Source of the DNA: Prosthecobacter debontii
GTDB lineage: Bacteria; Verrucomicrobiota; Verrucomicrobiia; Verrucomicrobiales; Akkermansiaceae
Length of the DNA stretch: 43,830 nt
Assembly: GCA_945862245.1 (NCBI GenBank)
Contig: CAMAXN010000019.1
Location: 1-43,830, forward strand
Direction of reading: 5' to 3'
Within the stretch, counting starts at the first letter, position 1. Each line of letters opens with the position of its first letter. A program made the position numbers and the translations under genes. This document shows positions 32,953 through 41,642 of this stretch, piece after piece. The notes under the pieces are model-generated. The model did no database searches and had not been told where the DNA came from. It was given only the letters and a program-made list of their open reading frames with translations.

Positions 32953-34872
32953 ATGATGAAAACCCTCTTTTTTATCTGTCTCGCAGCGTCGCTGTTGCTG
33001 CCTTTATCAGCACAAACTGACAAAGCCACCAAGCCTGCGGCGGAAATCGATTTTCTTCGCAAATCCGCGATCGAAATCGACCATCATATCGCTTCCTTTT
33101 ATCAAGCTAAGAAACTGCCGGTACCTGAGGTAACGGACGACGCTACTTTCATGAGACGGGCGTTTTTAGTAGCCGTAGGTCGCATCCCTACGGCGGAAGA
33201 GGCGTTGGCCTTCATCGAGATCGAGGATACGGCGAAGCGCGACGATTTAGTTGCTTACCTGATGGAATCCCAAGGTTATTCAAGCCACATGACGAACTGG
33301 GCCTTCGATCTTCTGCGCCTCCGCGACGGCCGCCAGGGTAGCCAAGCGACGAATGAACCTTACCGCAACTGGATCCGCAAGGCGATAGACGAAAACATGC
33401 CGTGGGATGAGCTTGTAACCTCACTTGTTTCCAGTTCTGGTAACGGCTGGGATACTAAGACGGCGTCTGTAGGTTATTACACGATCGACCGCGGCATGCC
33501 GCTCGACAACCTCTCCAACACGATGCGAATCTTTCTCGGTTCCCGCATGGAGTGCGCCCAGTGCCACGATGACCCTTTCGGAAAAACCGAGCGCAAGGAT
33601 TTCTATCACCTTGCTGCCTTCACCAACGGTCAGGGCGAGCTCAAAAAAAACCTAATGGCTCCCATATGGGAGGAATTCCGCCAGGAGGGGAGCGAACGCG
33701 GCATCGAATACGACGTGGCCCAGCTATTCTGGGACAGGATCTATGGCATGTCCCTCAGCGGCAGTGGCAAAGGCTTGATCGAACTTCCTTCGGACTACCA
33801 ATACCGGGACAGCAATCCGGGCGAAATGGTTGGAGCGAAAACACCTTTTGGAAAAACCGTCCGTATGTCGGATCGCAAGGCCGATGGAGGCGGGCGCAAG
33901 GAGTTCTCTAATTGGATCGTCACTAGGACGGGCGAGCAGTTCCCCGCCGTGATCGCGAATCGAATGTGGCAGCGTATTATGGGTAAGGGGATCTATGAAC
34001 CCGTCGATGATTATATCGAACCCAAGCAGACCGTGCACCCCGACTTGATGAGTCATCTCGCGAAGCTGATGTATGATCTGGAATACGACCTGCGCGCCTT
34101 CCAGCATGTGCTTCTGCTCACAAAGACATTCCAGTTTGCGACAAACCCGAATCCGTCCATGCTCGAGGGTGGCGATGATTTCCACGGTCGCAAAATTGCC
34201 CGCCTTTCATCGGAGCAGATTTGGGATTCGCTCATCACTCTCTCCAGTGGTGATCCCGATAAAAAACCTGTCCGCACCCCTGACAACCGCATTTTCGTCG
34301 GTAACAATTCCGTGCTTGTGGGACAAATGGACATGATCCAGCTCTCCAATGATGTCTTTGCACTAAATTCGGAGGAGGAGGTGCGAGAGTACTTCAACGA
34401 CTTCCTCGCGATGGTCAAAAGCGGCGGTGGAAAAAAAGCAAAGGACAAGGATTCCATGACCATGGGTATGGCTCCCATCCAGAGTTATAGCAGGGACTCG
34501 CCGGTGCGTGCCTCGGAGTTGCCATCGCCTGCGCCTCGGGAGCATTTCCTGTATCTCTTCGGCGCGTCCGACCGCGAGGTGGTCGAGGGTGCGAGCAAGG
34601 AGCCGAACGTCGGTCAAGTGCTTTCAATGATGAATGGCTACGTCCAGCGGCAGCTGGTAAGTAACTCTGGTGCACATATTTACAAAAGCTTGGATGGCGC
34701 TGGGTCCGAGGAAGAGAAGATTCGTCGCCTATACATCGCGATCCTGAACCGTCCTCCTAGTTCGGAGGAAATGGGTTGGATGAAGGAGGAGGTAAAGGCA
34801 CGAGGTAAGGAGGGCTACCGCAACATCGTTGCCTCACTTGTTATGTCCTCCGAATTTCTTTTCCTGCAATGA
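32953..34872 (+). CDS. DUF1549/DUF1553 domain exported protein
   Basis: 639 residues with a signal peptide (about 1-20, LPLSA-QTD). The N-terminal DUF1549 part has the signature FMRRAFLVAVGRIPT, YRNWIRKAIDENMPWDE and MECAQCHDDPF, a CxxCH c-heme-type motif at about residue 197. The C-terminal DUF1553 part has ANRMWQRIMGKGIYEPVDDY and LYIAILNRPPSSEEM. Such proteins are expanded in Planctomycetes and Verrucomicrobia and are commonly paired with DUF1501 proteins, as here (34873-35035 gap). Their joint role is unproven; association with extracytoplasmic polysaccharide use has been suggested. No extra cytochrome-c (PSCyt1) domain is present at the N-terminus, so this is the short form. Start could be either of two adjacent ATGs. 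Confidence 0.9.
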   Translation: MMKTLFFICLAASLLLPLSAQTDKATKPAAEIDFLRKSAIEIDHHIASFYQAKKLPVPEVTDDATFMRRAFLVAVGRIPTAEEALAFIEIEDTAKRDDLVAYLMESQGYSSHMTNWAFDLLRLRDGRQGSQATNEPYRNWIRKAIDENMPWDELVTSLVSSSGNGWDTKTASVGYYTIDRGMPLDNLSNTMRIFLGSRMECAQCHDDPFGKTERKDFYHLAAFTNGQGELKKNLMAPIWEEFRQEGSERGIEYDVAQLFWDRIYGMSLSGSGKGLIELPSDYQYRDSNPGEMVGAKTPFGKTVRMSDRKADGGGRKEFSNWIVTRTGEQFPAVIANRMWQRIMGKGIYEPVDDYIEPKQTVHPDLMSHLAKLMYDLEYDLRAFQHVLLLTKTFQFATNPNPSMLEGGDDFHGRKIARLSSEQIWDSLITLSSGDPDKKPVRTPDNRIFVGNNSVLVGQMDMIQLSNDVFALNSEEEVREYFNDFLAMVKSGGGKKAKDKDSMTMGMAPIQSYSRDSPVRASELPSPAPREHFLYLFGASDREVVEGASKEPNVGQVLSMMNGYVQRQLVSNSGAHIYKSLDGAGSEEEKIRRLYIAILNRPPSSEEMGWMKEEVKARGKEGYRNIVASLVMSSEFLFLQ

Positions 34873-35035
34873 AATCCTTATTTTTATCCGACATCCATGA
34901 TCAATCCAACCTCACAAATTTCACTTACCATTTGCTTTAAAAGGTGGCTGGTGATTCGGTCTAGCTGGCTCCGGCATGTTCGTCGCCATTCAAGTAGTGG
35001 ACTTGCTCGGTGCATTCAATAACAACAAAAAAGCC

Positions 35036-36337
35036 ATGAATGACTTGCTCAATAAGATCGACGAACCGACACGCCGCCAGTTCATGCTAAACGCCGCGCG
35101 CGCCTACCTTGGTGTGCATCTTTTCCCGATGCTTGGGCCGAGTATCGCCAGCGCCGCGGCGGAAGGTGCTGCAAAGGGCGCCAAGGCGAAGCACGTAATT
35201 TACTTGTTTATGGCGGGCGGCATGAGCCACATCGACACCTTCGATCCCAAGCCAAAAAAGAAAGATGTGATGGGTCCGACCACTGCTATTCCTTCCAATG
35301 CCGACGGTATTGAGATCAGTAGTTACCTGCCGATGACAGCTGAAGTAGCCGACAAAATGTGCATCATTAACTCGCTTAACTCGACTCAGGGCGCACACGA
35401 GCAGGGCAGCTACATCATGCACACTAGCTACACCCAGCGTGGCACGATCAAACACCCATCTCTAGGCTCATGGGTACTCAAACTTGGTGGACGTCTGCAC
35501 CCGGAGCTACCCGGCTTCGTGGCGGTAAATACTTCGCCGGAATATACGGGTGGTGGTTTTTTCGGCGCGAAGTATTCCGCTGCGCCCATCGGCAGCCCCG
35601 ACCAAGGGCTGCAGGATTCGCGCCGACCCAATGAGGTTGCCGCAGAGGATTTCTCCCGCCGCCTTTCGCTCGCCGACAAGCTCAACACACAGTTCCACAA
35701 CCGCTATCCAAACGCTGATGTGAAGGCTTATGAGGAGCTTTACCGCGAGGCGATTGCAATGATGAACTCGAAGGATCTCAAAGCCTTTAATCTTAACGAG
35801 GAGGATTCCCAGACCCGCGCCCTTTACGGTGGCGGAAATTTCGCGCAGGGCTGCTTGCTTGCGCGTCGTCTAGTGGAGCACGGTGTTCGTTTTGTGGAAG
35901 TCCAACTTGGCGGCTGGGATACGCACTATGATAACTTTACGGCTGTGGAAGGGCGCTGTAAGGAGTTCGACCAAGCCTACGCTGCCCTGCTCACCGATCT
36001 GGATAAGCGTGGCATCCTCAAGGACACACTGGTTGTTGTGGCAACTGAGTTCGGACGCACACCTGAGATCAAAAAGGAGCACAACGACGGCCGCGATCAC
36101 CATCCCAGTGCCTTCAGCTGTGTGCTGGCAGGCGGCGGCGTGAAGGGCGGTATCAAATATGGCGAAACTGATGCCACAGCAAATAAGGTTAGTAAGGACA
36201 TGATTTCAGTCATGGATTTCAACGCCACCATCGCGTATGCCTTAGGATTGCCGCATGACCTCGTCTTAATGTCGCCTACGAAACGCCCGTTCAAGATCGC
36301 CGACAAGGGTACGCCGGTCACCTCAATCTTCGGGTAA
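35036..36337 (+). CDS. DUF1501 (sulfatase/alkaline-phosphatase-like) Tat-exported protein
   Basis: 433 residues. A twin-arginine motif TRRQFML at residues 12-18 followed by a hydrophobic stretch predicts folded export by Tat. The DUF1501 signature is clear: VIYLFMAGGMSHIDTFDPKP, HEQGSYIMHTSY, GARFVE-like VRFVEVQLGGWDTH, LVVVATEFGRTPE, GRDHHPSAFSCVLAGGG. Asp, His and Glu positions resemble the metal site of alkaline-phosphatase superfamily enzymes, but activity has not been established for the family. ATG at 35036 puts the Tat motif at the proper distance; an open extension to 34976 is not needed. Forms a unit with the preceding DUF1549 gene. Confidence 0.92.
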   Translation: MNDLLNKIDEPTRRQFMLNAARAYLGVHLFPMLGPSIASAAAEGAAKGAKAKHVIYLFMAGGMSHIDTFDPKPKKKDVMGPTTAIPSNADGIEISSYLPMTAEVADKMCIINSLNSTQGAHEQGSYIMHTSYTQRGTIKHPSLGSWVLKLGGRLHPELPGFVAVNTSPEYTGGGFFGAKYSAAPIGSPDQGLQDSRRPNEVAAEDFSRRLSLADKLNTQFHNRYPNADVKAYEELYREAIAMMNSKDLKAFNLNEEDSQTRALYGGGNFAQGCLLARRLVEHGVRFVEVQLGGWDTHYDNFTAVEGRCKEFDQAYAALLTDLDKRGILKDTLVVVATEFGRTPEIKKEHNDGRDHHPSAFSCVLAGGGVKGGIKYGETDATANKVSKDMISVMDFNATIAYALGLPHDLVLMSPTKRPFKIADKGTPVTSIFG

Positions 36338-36365
36338 GCCGCGATCGCGGACATCCCTAATAAAA

Positions 36366-36393
36366 AAGAGGTTCCCGTATGCGAGAACCTCTT
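36366..36393 (-). terminator. intrinsic terminator of the RRM-protein gene, possibly bidirectional
   Basis: AAGAGGTTC (36366-36374) and GAACCTCTT (36385-36393) form a 9-bp stem with a 10-nt loop. Read on the minus strand, the stem is followed by TTTTTTATTA, a clear rho-independent terminator for the gene at 36420-37400. On the plus strand only a weak T content follows, so termination of the DUF1501 message is less certain. Confidence 0.8.
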
Positions 36394-36419
36394 GGTTGGT
36401 TAGAATGTGATATATCGTA

Positions 36420-37400
36420 TCAGATGCTTGCCGGTTCTTCGGATTGCTCTTCCCCGGTTTTGCTTTCTAGGGCGGTTTCGTGGAATTCTTCGGTAGGAAT
36501 CTGGGAGTGGGGCTCCTCGGCGATAGCTTCAGCAATCAGTTCTTCAACCTTGGTCTCGCCGATGAGGTCTAGAACCTCTTCCTTGGGTGGAAGAGGCGCG
36601 ATAACGGGCATGACCTGTGCATTGGTTTGGCCGACGGATTCCTCTTTCTCCGCATCCTCGTGCTCCTGTGACTTTGCACCTGAGACGGTGAGTTGGCGAC
36701 CCATGAAGAACTGGTCGTGGAGGACTTCAACGGTGCGCTTGGCCTCGTCGATATCGAGCATTTCCACGAACGCATATCCCTTGGATCGGTGGGTGTTGCG
36801 GTTGTAGATGATCTCAATGCGGCGGACGGGGCCGACTCCCTTAAAGAGTTCCTCAAGATCACTCTCAGTAGTCTCGTAGGAGAGGTTTCCGACATAAACG
36901 CGGCGGTTCTCCACAGCGGCAGGATCGCCTCCACGGCGACCGCCTTCGCGATCACCACGCCCACTGCGGTCGCGGCGTTTACCACTACCTTGCGATTCAC
37001 GGGCGGTTTTTTCTTCCGAGGAATCGGTGCCGTTCTCACGGTTCTCGGAGCGGGTGTCGCGGGTCTTAGTGCGGCGGTTCTCGCGGGTCTTCGCGGCTTC
37101 GACGGTATCGGGACGGCGCTCGGGGCGGGGTGGACGAACGGGTTCTCTGTAGAGACCGAATATCTTCTTCACCTTATCCCACCAGCTGAGCTGGGTAGGA
37201 GCAGGCATCGGACGGCGCTGGGGTTTGCCGCTATCTTGGCGGCCAGAATGGCCACCATCGCGTCTGCCTCCACCTGATTGGCGGCCATCGTTGCTGCGGC
37301 GTTCGGAGTTGTTATCATTATTACGGCGATTTTGCCCTCCGCGTGAGCGGCGGCGACGGCTATCTCCCGAATTGCGGGAGTTCTGTGTTGCGTTTGACAT
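36420..37400 (-). CDS. RRM-domain RNA-binding protein with Arg/Gly-rich N-terminus
   Basis: 326 residues. One RNA recognition motif at about 165-245: RNP2 is VYVGNLS and RNP1 is KGYAFVEM, with the usual spacing. The preceding 160 residues are highly basic and low complexity (RRRRSRGGQNRRN, GGGRRDGG and similar), interrupted by a short helix WWDKVKKIFGLYREP near residue 73; the tail after the RRM is acidic (many Glu). The opposite charge at the two ends is notable and suggests a disordered, RNA-dependent assembly protein. Bacterial RRM proteins are often cold-induced; the long untranslated region upstream (37401-38135) could carry such control. It has its own strong terminator. Confidence 0.88.
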   Translation of the reverse strand: MSNATQNSRNSGDSRRRRSRGGQNRRNNDNNSERRSNDGRQSGGGRRDGGHSGRQDSGKPQRRPMPAPTQLSWWDKVKKIFGLYREPVRPPRPERRPDTVEAAKTRENRRTKTRDTRSENRENGTDSSEEKTARESQGSGKRRDRSGRGDREGGRRGGDPAAVENRRVYVGNLSYETTESDLEELFKGVGPVRRIEIIYNRNTHRSKGYAFVEMLDIDEAKRTVEVLHDQFFMGRQLTVSGAKSQEHEDAEKEESVGQTNAQVMPVIAPLPPKEEVLDLIGETKVEELIAEAIAEEPHSQIPTEEFHETALESKTGEEQSEEPASI

Positions 37401-38135
37401 GTTTTCGCATGGGTCTGTGGTTTACGGACGGCGCGGCGCGGCGGACATGATTGCCCGGCGGAGCGGAAAGGGATCTGCGTGCGATCGGTGAGGCTTCCGG
37501 CCGCCAGCGTTCTGTTGCTGGGCCAAGCCCCCGCAACTGTTGCGGAAAAGGTCTTGGTAGGGCCGGATGCCGACGATTCGCGCCGCCGTCCGTGAGCTAG
37601 AAGGTTCCTTATTTCCTGGCCTACCCTAAAAATTCGTATTTCTGTAAGAAAAACGAATGTTTGGAGAGAATGGGTGCCGGATGCTAACATCGGTTTAAGG
37701 ATCCTTCTGTTCAAACGTTATGTTATGTGGGAATTTCAGCTTGGCAAGACTTAAGAGGACTACCGGATGCCTTTATCCTGATAGGATAGGTAAAGGGTGT
37801 TGACCTTCTGGAGATTTTGCTCCGCCTCGTCGGATATATTCTCTGGTTTTCGTGTTTTATTGCCCAGTAACAATTATCAGGGTACGGCTGGACAGGTAAG
37901 GGCTGCATGCTGCTACCGGACGAGAAACTGGTGAATATGCCTCTACCATTGTACTTGACTTGACGGGCAGCTTAATCAGGTCCCTCCAAGACGGGAGGCG
38001 CCTCGTATACCAATAAAAATGACGCCTGCGCCTGGGATTGTTCCGTGGCGGCGTCAATGAATATACAGTGAGTTAATCGAGCTCTTTTTTAATAATTGGT
38101 TTTAGATATTCAAAATTTTCAGCTAGGACTGCAGC
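37401..38135. other. 735-bp gene-free region, possible leader or non-coding RNA
   Basis: No convincing ORF on either strand. Three hairpins stand out: CCGCAAC-T-GTTGCGG (37531-37545); ATTCGT-A-TTTCT / AGAAA-A-ACGAAT (37632-37658), followed on the minus strand by TTTTTAGGG; and TGACGCC / GGCGTCA (38020-38056), followed on the minus strand by TTTTTATTGG. The last two look like leftward terminators and bracket about 360 bases. I could not fit the sequence to tmRNA, RNase P RNA or SRP RNA from their conserved boxes. The left part is the 5' region of the RRM gene; the right end is the holA leader. Confidence 0.45.
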
Positions 38136-39275
38136 GTGGCCGTCAAACTGAAAATCCCCGCGTCTGATTCCCGATTCCATGTGGTTGTGGGAACAGATGA
38201 TGGCCAAGTGCGAGAAGAGGCGCTGGCGCTTTACAACCAGCTCACTGGCGGCAACGACGATGGCTTCACGCACGAGACCATCGACGGCAACGCCGACAAC
38301 TCCGAGGGCGCGTTCCAGATCTGCTCAAGTGCGATCCAATCCCTGATGACCATGCCGATGTTCGGCGGTGACAAGGTGGTGTGGCTGCGGAATGTGAATT
38401 TCCTCGGTGATGATGTCACTGGCCGTGCACAGCGCACCGAGGCGGGCGTGGAGGCGTTGCGGGGTGTTTTGGAAAAAGGGCTGCCGGATGGCATTCGTTT
38501 CATACTCTCCGCGGACAAGGTGGATAAGCGCCGGGCGTTCTGGAAATTTCTGGAGAAGAACGCCAGTGTAAGGATCTTCGACAAAATCGATATCAGCCGC
38601 GATGGCTGGCAGGACGAGGTCGGGAGACTGGTCGATGGGCGGGCGAAGGAGCTGGGGCTGGGTTTTGATCATGACGCGCTCGAGCTTTTCATCATGCTAG
38701 CTGGGGAGCAGACGAAACAGATCGCGAATGAGTTGGAGAAACTCGACCTCTACCTCGGCACCGAGCGGCGTACTGTGACGGTGGAGGACGTGCGGGCGCT
38801 GGTACCGCTGAGCCGGGCGGCGGTGATTTTCGAGACAGGGCAGGCGATTCAGGTAGGTAATGTAGTCCGCGCGATTCAGCTGATCGACGAGCAGCTCGCT
38901 GCAGAGGAATCCGCCGTCGGGATCATGCGCGCCTCGATCATCAACGTCGTCCGAAACCTCTACATGGCGAAGCTGATCCTTGAGAAATTCAAAGCGCCTA
39001 CCGGAAATTACGGAGCCTTCGCCGAGGCGCTCAACAAGCTCCCTGCCGCCGACCGTGCGTGGCTGCCGCAAAAAAAGGACGGCTCCGGCGTGAATGTGTT
39101 TCCGATTTTCCTGGCCGTCCCGAACGCGAAAAACTTCGACTTAGATGGACTTCAGCACGTGATGGAGCAGACGCAGAAAGCGGATCAGGCGCTGGTGACA
39201 ACCGGGCTGGATCACCGCTTGGTGCTGCATCGCTTGATCGTGGAGATCGCGGCGGCTAGAAAAGCAAAGAGGTAG
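38136..39275 (+). CDS. holA: DNA polymerase III delta subunit
   Basis: Clamp-loader subunit that opens the sliding clamp. 379 residues with the HolA layout: N-terminal domain with the clamp-contact region (SLMTMPMFGGDKVVWLRNVNF), then RFILSADKVDKRRAFWKFLEK, the mid-domain LAGEQTKQIANELEKLDLY, and the helical C-terminal collar (GIMRASIINVVRNLYMAK). GTG at 38136 is the start; there is no ATG nearby, and it leads directly into the first strand (FHVVVGTDD). The TAG stop lies inside the left arm of the repeat element at 39269. Pairs functionally with holB at 18361. Confidence 0.9.
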   Translation: MAVKLKIPASDSRFHVVVGTDDGQVREEALALYNQLTGGNDDGFTHETIDGNADNSEGAFQICSSAIQSLMTMPMFGGDKVVWLRNVNFLGDDVTGRAQRTEAGVEALRGVLEKGLPDGIRFILSADKVDKRRAFWKFLEKNASVRIFDKIDISRDGWQDEVGRLVDGRAKELGLGFDHDALELFIMLAGEQTKQIANELEKLDLYLGTERRTVTVEDVRALVPLSRAAVIFETGQAIQVGNVVRAIQLIDEQLAAEESAVGIMRASIINVVRNLYMAKLILEKFKAPTGNYGAFAEALNKLPAADRAWLPQKKDGSGVNVFPIFLAVPNAKNFDLDGLQHVMEQTQKADQALVTTGLDHRLVLHRLIVEIAAARKAKR

Positions 39276-39472
39276 GGCTGAAGAGGTAGTGCCGAAGAGA
39301 CAGGGCTGATCCGGCACGGTCGGCCCTGATCAAAAACGGAGGAGTTGTATTGCCGGAATGGTAGTGAAACCTCACTGAGGCGGGCTTTTTGTTTCGAGAT
39401 TTCGCTCCCGCCAGAGTGAGCGGTACGTTTGATTTTTGAAATGGGCTGACCGAGCCGGATCAGCCCTACCTC
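39269..39472. repeat. composite inverted-repeat element (REP/BIME- or MITE-like), about 204 bp
   Basis: Outer arms GAGGTAGGGCTGA (39269-39281) and its exact complement TCAGCCCTACCTC (39460-39472). Nested inside, GGGCTGATCCGGC-type (about 39305-39330) and GGGCTGACCGAGCCGG-type (about 39443-39466) segments are near-complementary over about 24 bases and each is itself a hairpin with GGGCTGA/TC(A/G)GCCC ends. The centre adds another imperfect pair, CCTCACTGAGGCGGG and CCCGCCAGAGTGAGCGG. It separates convergent holA and the TonB receptor gene, and the holA stop lies in the left arm. No ORF inside. Confidence 0.7.
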
Positions 39473-39475
39473 ATA

Positions 39476-41593
39476 TCACCACTCATACTTCACCCCACAG
39501 ACAGCGCCGAAGCCCTGCTCGTTCTGGCCGGAGCCGTGGATGCGGTAATCTTGATCGAGGAGGTTTTGAAGGGTGGCCGTTAGCCTGAGATTTTCGATGG
39601 GTTCGTAGCCTACGCCGAGGGAGGCTACGATGTATCCTGGGGTGCCGTTGGTGGGCAAGCGTTCGGGGTCTGCAACGTCGCTTGCGGCCAGACGATCAGC
39701 GGTTGCCGAAGCGAGAACGCGTCCTTCCACCCAGAATGGAGCGGAGGGGTGATCCCAGCGCAGGGCGATGGAGCCGTTGAGAGGCATGACCCGGGATAAA
39801 GGTTCCTGGACGGTCGCACCGCCAACGGAGACAAGGCGTTCGATTTGGGATTCCTGCCATGATGCGAAACCGGAGAGAGTCCATTGCGGGGCGAATTTCC
39901 AGAAACCCTCAAACTCAACTCCATAGATGTGGCCGTCGCTGGAATTGCCGGTGATGGAGCTGGCGGGGGATAGGGGAGCGGCGGGAATAGGGATGGCAGT
40001 GATCAGATCCGAAATGTCCGTGTAGAAAACCGCAAGGGCAAAGCCGCTTGTTTCACTCTCCTGGCGGTAGCCGAGTTCGAAGGTGATGAATTCCTCCGGA
40101 TCCACGTTGAGGGATCCCGCTGCGGCGACTCCGGAGCCGGAGGTGAGGTTCCCCGAGAGATCGATGAGATTAGGCGAGCGGAAGGCTTGGGAGATGCCTC
40201 CATACAGCATCTTCTGCTCGTCGATTTTGTAAGTGGCACGCAGCGAGGCGGAAAGGTCGTTCCAGGAATCCTCGGCGGAGATATCCGTTGAGACGCCCGG
40301 GGTGGAGTCGAAAAGTTTTCCGATATCGGCCTTCGCGTTCGTGTAACGGAGGCCTGCCGTGATTTCGAATGATTCTCCAATAGGGCGTATGTATTGGGCG
40401 TATGTGCCGAAGAGTTCGTAGGTGGAATCGTCACCAACAGGACGGTTGGACTGCTGGAAGGCAAATCCGGCACCGGTGTCCCGGGACGCCGTGGAATCCA
40501 CGGAATCACGGTAGTAGTCGAGGCCGTAGACCAACGAGCCGTCGGCCACGGGCGATTCCATCTCAAGATCAAACCCGAGTGTATCCACATCGTAAAATTG
40601 AAGACGCCGGTCCACAAGGGTGCGGGTCTGGAGTTCCCTCTCGGAAGATTCCTGGTAGGAGAGAGTTGCGGTGATGCGGCGGACGGGCGCGGAGGCGCCG
40701 TCGTTGATATGGGCGAGGCGGATGTAACTCAACGAGCGGTCCTGGTCGTAATCACGCGCCAGGAATTTGTTGCCGGGATCGGTTTTGTGATTGCCGTGTG
40801 ACCAGCCTGGGTTGCTGATCGTGGAGTGCCAGCGGGAAACGGCGTCCTGTTCGAGGTCTTGGTGAACCACGGTGAGGGTCGTTTGCGGAGAGATCGCCCA
40901 GTCGAAACGGGCATCGTAGGCCTGCTCCGGGTATCCGGTGCCGCGCATGAGGCCGACGGCTGAGTCCTCAATATCGCCGAATTCCTTTGCGGAAATACCG
41001 AGATGAAGTCCGAATTTCCCGCCGATGCCCGTTTGCGTTTCCAGGCGGCCGATGTGGCTGCAGCGGCCATTGCTACGGTATTCGTAGTAAGCCGAGCCGT
41101 GGGAAAAAAGTCGGCCTGCTGCCTCATCCGCGAAGCCGGATGATTTGGTGAACGCGTTGAGCGTGCCGCCTGCGGCATCCGAGCCGTAAAGCACGGAACC
41201 TTGGGAGCGGATCAGCTCGAAGTGGTCGAGCGAGTAGGGATCCACCGTGTTCCAATACTGCACCGGCCCGCCGCGGAAGGTGGAGTTGTTGAAGCGGACG
41301 CCGTCGATGAGGAACAGGTTCTGCCGCCCGGTGAAGCCACGGATGTAAGGTGATCCGTGGCCGTGGGCGGTTTTCTGCACGAGCACGCCGGGTGTGTAAC
41401 GCAAAGTGTCAGGCAGGGTACGGACTTGGTTTTCGAGGAAATCCTCCGAAGAGAAATACGTGCCGGAGTAGGGGGTATCGCCTAGCGCGGTGGAACTTCG
41501 CGTGGCAGTGATAACCAGCGGATCGAGGAAATTCTGGGCAGCGGCGGTTACGATGCTGGCCAGCAGTGCGAGCGGCAGGTGGGCGCGGTTCAT
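39476..41593 (-). CDS. TonB-dependent outer membrane receptor
   Basis: 705 residues: signal peptide (MNRAHLPLALLASIVTAAA), a plug domain with VITATRSS, LRYTPGVLVQ, SPYIRGFTGRQNLFLIDGVRFNN and VLYGSDAAGGTLNAFTKS, then a 22-strand-type barrel ending in aromatic Trp. LENLRLTATLQNLLDQDYRIHGSG near the end is the classic receptor C-terminal box. ATG at 41591-41593 is chosen because it begins the signal peptide; the frame extends 20 codons upstream into a non-signal sequence. A TAATAT box ends five bases before this ATG. Ligand (siderophore, heme, cobalamin or glycan) is not evident. No TonB/ExbBD or periplasmic partner is adjacent. Confidence 0.93.
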   Translation of the reverse strand: MNRAHLPLALLASIVTAAAQNFLDPLVITATRSSTALGDTPYSGTYFSSEDFLENQVRTLPDTLRYTPGVLVQKTAHGHGSPYIRGFTGRQNLFLIDGVRFNNSTFRGGPVQYWNTVDPYSLDHFELIRSQGSVLYGSDAAGGTLNAFTKSSGFADEAAGRLFSHGSAYYEYRSNGRCSHIGRLETQTGIGGKFGLHLGISAKEFGDIEDSAVGLMRGTGYPEQAYDARFDWAISPQTTLTVVHQDLEQDAVSRWHSTISNPGWSHGNHKTDPGNKFLARDYDQDRSLSYIRLAHINDGASAPVRRITATLSYQESSERELQTRTLVDRRLQFYDVDTLGFDLEMESPVADGSLVYGLDYYRDSVDSTASRDTGAGFAFQQSNRPVGDDSTYELFGTYAQYIRPIGESFEITAGLRYTNAKADIGKLFDSTPGVSTDISAEDSWNDLSASLRATYKIDEQKMLYGGISQAFRSPNLIDLSGNLTSGSGVAAAGSLNVDPEEFITFELGYRQESETSGFALAVFYTDISDLITAIPIPAAPLSPASSITGNSSDGHIYGVEFEGFWKFAPQWTLSGFASWQESQIERLVSVGGATVQEPLSRVMPLNGSIALRWDHPSAPFWVEGRVLASATADRLAASDVADPERLPTNGTPGYIVASLGVGYEPIENLRLTATLQNLLDQDYRIHGSGQNEQGFGAVCGVKYEW

Positions 41594-41642
41594 AGGAAAT
41601 ATTAAAATGCGACACCCGGATGGCAATGCTTTTCCCATGACC

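Noticed and set aside
37515..37575. String CCCCCGCAACTG resembling the B12-box of cobalamin riboswitches
   Set aside because: The neighbouring conserved parts of a cobalamin riboswitch are missing, and the match is on the plus strand with no downstream B12 or transport gene; it is better explained by the local CCGCAAC/GTTGCGG hairpin.
37651..38060. tmRNA, RNase P RNA or SRP RNA in the large gap
   Set aside because: Looked for the conserved boxes of each on both strands and found none; the region is kept only as an unassigned candidate.
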